NCBI GenBank assembly: GCA_027627225.1
Contig: CM051029.1
Coordinates: forward strand, 23,331,851-23,395,850
Direction of reading: 5' to 3'
DNA from: Congeria kusceri
Lineage: Eukaryota; Mollusca; Bivalvia; Myida; Dreissenidae
DNA length: 64,000 bases
Made by a program: the position numbers and the translations under genes. Below the pieces are notes generated by a model, which was given only the letters and a program-made list of their open reading frames with translations, was not told the origin of the DNA and did not search any database. Shown in pieces: positions 59,903 to 64,000 of the stretch; the stretch's first letter is position 1, and each line of letters begins with the position of its first letter.

Positions 59903-60576
59903 CGTGAGCGTTGGTAAATTCTAGCAGATCTGCTCCCGCTTTCGTCGAGTTAACATCAACACGAATATAGAAGGTATGTAGAATTATATTATTGATTAAA
60001 CACTAGGGACTTTGGGTGCTCTGAGGCTGGCAATCCTCTTCTTGCAACATATGGGCCATGTTAGCAGGATTCCTACCCCTCAATGGCTCGGGTCGCTAGT
60101 AAATTGATAATATAAAAGTTCCATACCTCCGTACCAAGACTCCAAGTCACTTTTCATAGGTTCCATACCCAGGGTACAGGGTCATATAGCAATAAAACAC
60201 CATACTCCTGTGTTCCAGACCCGGAGTATCGGGCAGTGTTTCCTTCCTAGGATTCGAGGTCAATACATTGCTCCAGACCACTCTCAGGATATCGTAACAG
60301 ACTGGAAGTCGTGCTCGGGGTCATTTTATAATAATAGTAGTTAATTCTATTTAAATTACTGTTCAATACCAATCATTTGTCTACAATAAGCTAATCATAA
60401 AGCAAGGGAGCTTGACGAAAATTATATATACATATTATTTATATTATTCGTTCTATTGTTTAATTGTGTGCGCCATACTTGATACCCGAAGCTCTGGCGA
60501 AACGTTACAAAATTGGTGGCAGCGTCGGTGGGATAGCTGGACAACAGACCGTTATCCCTGACTCACAGCAGCAAGT

Positions 60577-61331
60577 ATGGCCTCAGGGACAACCCGAGAT
60601 CGAGAGCTCGTGGCACTTTATGCAGAGTTGTACCGACTACGTTTACAAAATCAAAGGTTGAGATTAGAGAATGAAATCTCAGAGTTTCAGCGAGAGCTTG
60701 ATTACATGGACACTGACTCCATAAACCTTAGAAGACTGTCCCGTGGTTCTGGCTTTAAACAAGAAACTCCAAGGACCTGTACATCGGAACCTGACAAAAT
60801 ACCAGACCTGAAGTATGGTGAGGATACCTCACCATGTGTGACCAAAAGACGGGGCATATCGAGACCCGAAGTAGAGACCTTGAACAAGACCCAACACACA
60901 ACAATGATAAGACCGGCGACTTACGACGGTTCACGGTTCTGGTCCGATTATAAGGCACATTTTGATGCTTGTGCAGAGCTTAGGATATGTACAAACAATC
61001 CTGACCTACAAGTTTGAATGACGCTGTGCGTAAAGCGGTTGAAATGGAAGCCTACTTCAAGGCTGAACAAAAGCATTGTGACACAGGTAAGGTACTGGCA
61101 ACAAGTGCTCATGAAGCCAATGCCCAAACCGGAGAGCAGAATGATTTGCAATTGCTCAAGTCTGCTGTACTACAGTTACAACACGAGTTTCGTGAGTGGA
61201 AACGACAAGGACACAACGCACAAAAGTCGTATCAGCCTAGAAACATTGGCGAAGGTAGACAGCAGAATAGATACCGACCTCCTGTATGGGATCCGAGACA
61301 CAAGAACGTTCCCAGGCAACGTAATAGCTAA
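60577..61331 (+). pseudogene. gag-like region of the LTR element (two frames)
   Basis: From ATG 60577 a 146-codon frame has a coiled-coil-like start (ELYRLRLQNQRLRLENEISE) and a capsid-type segment (RPATYDGSRFWSDYKAHFDA, then CAELR) like gag of bivalve Ty3/gypsy elements. It stops at 61015-61017. A second overlapping frame (61014-61331) continues with gag C-terminal sequence (AVRKAVEMEAYFKAEQ; a Gln/Arg-rich tail). Most of capsid between them is missing, and no CCHC zinc knuckle is seen. The product is probably not functional. Confidence 0.6.
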
Positions 61332-61412
61332 AGGTCCAATGGGAAAGACAGTCCTCGAAAGGATCGAGGTTCAGAAGACAAGAGTGATGAGGTCAAGACC
61401 TCCTCTTGCAAT

Positions 61413-61766
61413 ATGGCCAGATTATTCGTAAAGGCACAGATAAATGGATACAATGTTAGCCGCCTGATTGACACGGGGGCTACATTTTCCCTGATGTCGT
61501 CAGAATCATGGATTTCAACCCGTGCCAATGCCACAGACCTCAAACCTTGTGACAAAAATATTGTGTCGGCATCTGGGACGCCGTTCTCAATCAGAGGTCA
61601 AGCAACACTAAATTTGATTATTCGTGAAAGAAAAAATCGAGTACCCGTGATCGTTGTGGACATGGTTGAAGATGTTATTTTGGGACTTGATTTCTTTAAA
61701 AAGTACAATTGTCAAATAGACTTTAAGTCTAACCAAATAAGTATCCAAGGAAATACATTTCACTAG
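61413..61766 (+). CDS. Retropepsin-like aspartic protease of the LTR element
   Basis: A 117-codon intact frame. It contains the catalytic motif LIDTGATFSLMS (residues about 19-30) and the C-terminal ILGLDFF motif (about 90-96), the two signatures of Ty3/gypsy-type retropepsins. It ends in a stop 20 residues after ILGLDFF, where reverse transcriptase would normally follow in pol. Normally made as part of a polyprotein; here it is an isolated frame. Confidence 0.75.
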   Translation: MARLFVKAQINGYNVSRLIDTGATFSLMSSESWISTRANATDLKPCDKNIVSASGTPFSIRGQATLNLIIRERKNRVPVIVVDMVEDVILGLDFFKKYNCQIDFKSNQISIQGNTFH

Positions 61767-61810
61767 CAAGCCATAAAACATTAAGATGGTATCGAGTTCT
61801 GGTTAGGGAG

Positions 61811-62188
61811 ATGTTTTCTAAACAACAGTCACAATGTGAAAACCACAAGCGAAAAGTATGTGAAGTGTGTGACAAAAGCTATAAAACGGCTTAATACCTC
61901 CGCATACACCGCAAGAAAACCGGTCATTACCAAAAGAAGCTTAAGGCCGAAGAACGCAAAAGCCACACAGTCGTTACTAGAGGTGATCTGAATACACCAA
62001 AAGAACGCGATTTTGAGCCGAGAAGGCCAATTCAGAGACGTAAGGTACCAGCCCAGGAACGAGTGGCTGTAACGAGAACGACAGTCACAGAGACTAGTGG
62101 TATTGGCAGTGATGCTCACAATCAAGTCGTGTGGTCGAAGGTGGAGGAGAGAGATGTTTATACAAAGGGTATGATGACATCAGTCTGA
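61811..62188 (+). pseudogene. Broken C2H2 zinc-finger frame in the LTR element
   Basis: The frame from ATG 61811 has CEVCDKSYKT, then a stop at 61892-61894, then YLRIHRKKTGH, i.e. one C2H2 finger (C-x2-C ... H-x4/5-H) with an in-frame stop inside. A basic stretch of about 95 residues follows to 62186. It lies where accessory or env-position genes are found in LTR elements. Confidence 0.5.
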
Positions 62189-62535
62189 GATCATCAAATG
62201 GTGAACATTTATATAGGGAGAGCAGTGTTCAAGTAGAGATGATAGAAGTGGTACAGAAGCAAGATGAATGTACGCAGGATGTCGTAGACACTGCTGAGAA
62301 AGAGTCTCAGACACAGAAAATGGAAGAGAATACAGTTGTTTATAACGTGATGATGCATGACTGTATTTGTAGACAACTGTACACATGCCAATTGTGCGGT
62401 ATTTACTTTGAAGATATGCCGATGCAATGTATTCACCAGAGTTGTCATACATTTGGACAGCCATGAAAATGCAATATTTGTCAACATGTGTGCAATGACA
62501 GGCAGTCATTTTTTGTTCACACCACTTTGGAGCAT
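62131..62535 (+). pseudogene. Ikaros/Hunchback-like C-terminal zinc-finger pair (decayed) in the LTR element
   Basis: An acidic 80-residue stretch is followed at 62387-62448 by CQLCGIYFEDMPMQCIHQSC then H (C-x2-C-x12-H-x3-H), and at 62470-62535 by CNICQHVCNDRQSFFVHTTL then EH (C-x2-C-x12-H-x4-H). A TGA at 62464-62466 lies between the two fingers. The order, the HxxCH at the end of finger 1 and CNxC plus the D-R-x-x-F core of finger 2 match the C-terminal dimerisation fingers of the Ikaros and Hunchback families. The frame is shifted by one base relative to the preceding finger frame. Role unknown; it may help the element bind DNA or dimerise with host factors. Confidence 0.5.
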
Positions 62536-62844
62536 GTAGCCAATAAAGAGTTAACAGTGGGAGATTTTACTGCCTGTTTTGTTGCTTTTATTTGTGGATA
62601 AAAATATTTCATTTAGATAAGTGTGTTCGATATGTGTTTCATACATAGGTCTTGTGTTAATATCAAATTTGAAAGTTTAGATATTTGAACTTGAGGTGTG
62701 TTTCGTCTCCGGAAATATTGTTAAGCGGGACGCTTAAATCGGAGGCGTGGGTAATGTGACGAATTTACCCATCCAATTGATTCTATTGTTTAATTCTGTG
62801 AGCCGTACTTGCATACCCGAAGCTCAGGCGAAACGTTACACAAG

Positions 62845-64000
62845 ATAAAACACTTGCTTCTCTAAAAAACAAATAAAACAAATATAGTTTTTGCTGTTGC
62901 ATCACAGACACCTTCTTTCTGGTGGATTCAGCCAACCTAACTGTTTTCTTAACATTTCATTAACCTAATTTCTACACACAGCACATATCAACATTTTGTA
63001 CACACTCCACCAGAAGTTTTGACAAATATATTTGATGACAAAATTGCAACAAAACAAAATACTAACAAGTTAATTTTTTTTTTTTTTAAAGTTTCTGTAC
63101 TCATGTTATGATTGAATACTATTTCAAGTAGTAAAACTCCTGCAGACATGTGTATTGTTTGATATTTTGGTTGGTAAAATGACCTTACAGTTACAAAGCA
63201 ATGAGGCGGGTCAATCAGGCCATGCCTTAAATTCATTCAATGCTCTTAAACAACAATCGGCCTATGATATAAGAAACAGTGCAACTGTCTGGGCTTCTTA
63301 GGGTACCTGCTATGAGCCAGCCGATCGGAATTCACAAACCATTAGAAACGTCTAGAAGAATACAACTTGCTTTTTTAAAAGTATGTTTGTTATTGTTAAT
63401 ACTAAAAATTAGAAATGTTTATTGGTTTCAATGACTATGGTAAAAATTACCCATGCAAAAACATAATTTTTAAGTGTGATCAATGCGCAGGCATGAGTTA
63501 GTCTATATGAAAACAATGCAAAACACATTAATGATGTCTTGAAGACTTCCATTAGACTGGGTATACCAATTACCAGGAATTTAATTTTCTTCCTGGCTTG
63601 CAACATATAACAAAAATGAAATAAATAACGAATGCTGGCTCATTATAACAATACAACCTTCTTCTATCAATTTATTTCAAATTTATAAGAAGAAATCATA
63701 AGTTTAAACAAATTGTACATGTCATTAGCTAGCTATGTTTTGGCAATACACCTATTACCCTGAATATGAATATCAGCCAATCGAAATTCAGAAAAAATTC
63801 ATGTTCACGGCTAAACAAATGATACTATACAAAACTTCAGTCATGATTAAATTTTAAATCTACTTTCTTTACATATTTTGAGTAACTGATAATGTATGTT
63901 AACAATGCTGTTGAAAACAAACTTTTACAAGACTTAGACCTGTGCTGGAGTTTATTTACCTTTAAAAACTACATAATTGAATGGAAACCAAAAGTTGATT
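62845..64000. other. AT-rich sequence, no gene recognised beyond the split exon start
   Basis: Apart from 62841-62860 (first codons of the interrupted minus-strand exon with its acceptor at about 62861), only short frames without recognisable motifs are present. A further upstream exon of that gene should lie on the minus strand beyond this point, but I could not identify one. Confidence 0.35.

Larger units (their letters stand above)
59721..62840 (+). mobile_element. Non-autonomous Ty3/gypsy-like LTR retrotransposon
   Basis: The 5' LTR is 59721-60509 (TGTGAC to GTTACA). The 3' LTR is 62755-62840, matching both ends of the 5' LTR but lacking the part equivalent to 59747-60450. CAAG is duplicated at 59717-59720 and 62841-62844. 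A likely primer-binding site (TTGGTGGCAGCGTCGGTGGG) follows the 5' LTR and a purine-rich tract precedes the 3' LTR. The interior holds gag, protease and zinc-finger sequence but no reverse transcriptase, RNase H or integrase. Differences between LTRs (about 3 in the first 26 bases) indicate an old insertion. Confidence 0.8.

Overview
This is eukaryotic, metazoan DNA, most likely from a heteroconch bivalve mollusc. It is AT-rich, with short GC-richer exons separated by GT-AG introns. It is dense in dispersed repeats of the kind seen in clam and mussel genomes (TIR-ended elements carrying internal tandem repeats and the phrase GAGTTATGGCCCTT). The species call is an inference.

The main content is one plus-strand gene, an ortholog of WDR44 (rabphilin-11, a RAB11 effector with C-terminal WD40 repeats). 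I could assemble it from start codon (6425) to stop codon (46320) as 21 coding exons. All splice phases agree and the coding length is 3216 nt (1071 residues). The N-terminus has a FFAT-type VAP-binding motif, the middle has an Akt-type RxRxxS site at the place of the human one, and exons 12-21 encode the WD40 propeller.

The introns are filled with at least ten unrelated minisatellites (30-57 bp units). Several are anchored exactly on this gene's splice junctions, so the unit itself contains the splice site: the exon 2 acceptor (12229-12915), the exon 8 donor (19637-21637, about 42 tandem 47-bp units that each begin GT and end AG), the exon 12 donor (36270-38250) and the exon 16 acceptor (41766-42405). 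One further array contains the stop codon (46313-46432). This recurrent pattern is the most unusual signal in the window.

Upstream (1-6300) lie inverted-repeat elements, an internally deleted mariner remnant and a tRNA-derived SINE. Downstream (46433-59500) lie inverted-repeat elements, two more minisatellites and a degenerate mariner (55146-57140). From 59514 to 62861 a minus-strand exon of an HCDNCxGQNKN-type gene (N in place of D here) is split by a non-autonomous Ty3/gypsy-like LTR element (59721-62840, CAAG target duplication). That element keeps gag and protease, lacks reverse transcriptase and integrase, and carries a decayed zinc-finger reading frame whose spacing resembles the Ikaros/Hunchback dimerisation fingers. 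I see no rRNA, no CRISPR and no intact functional tRNA.
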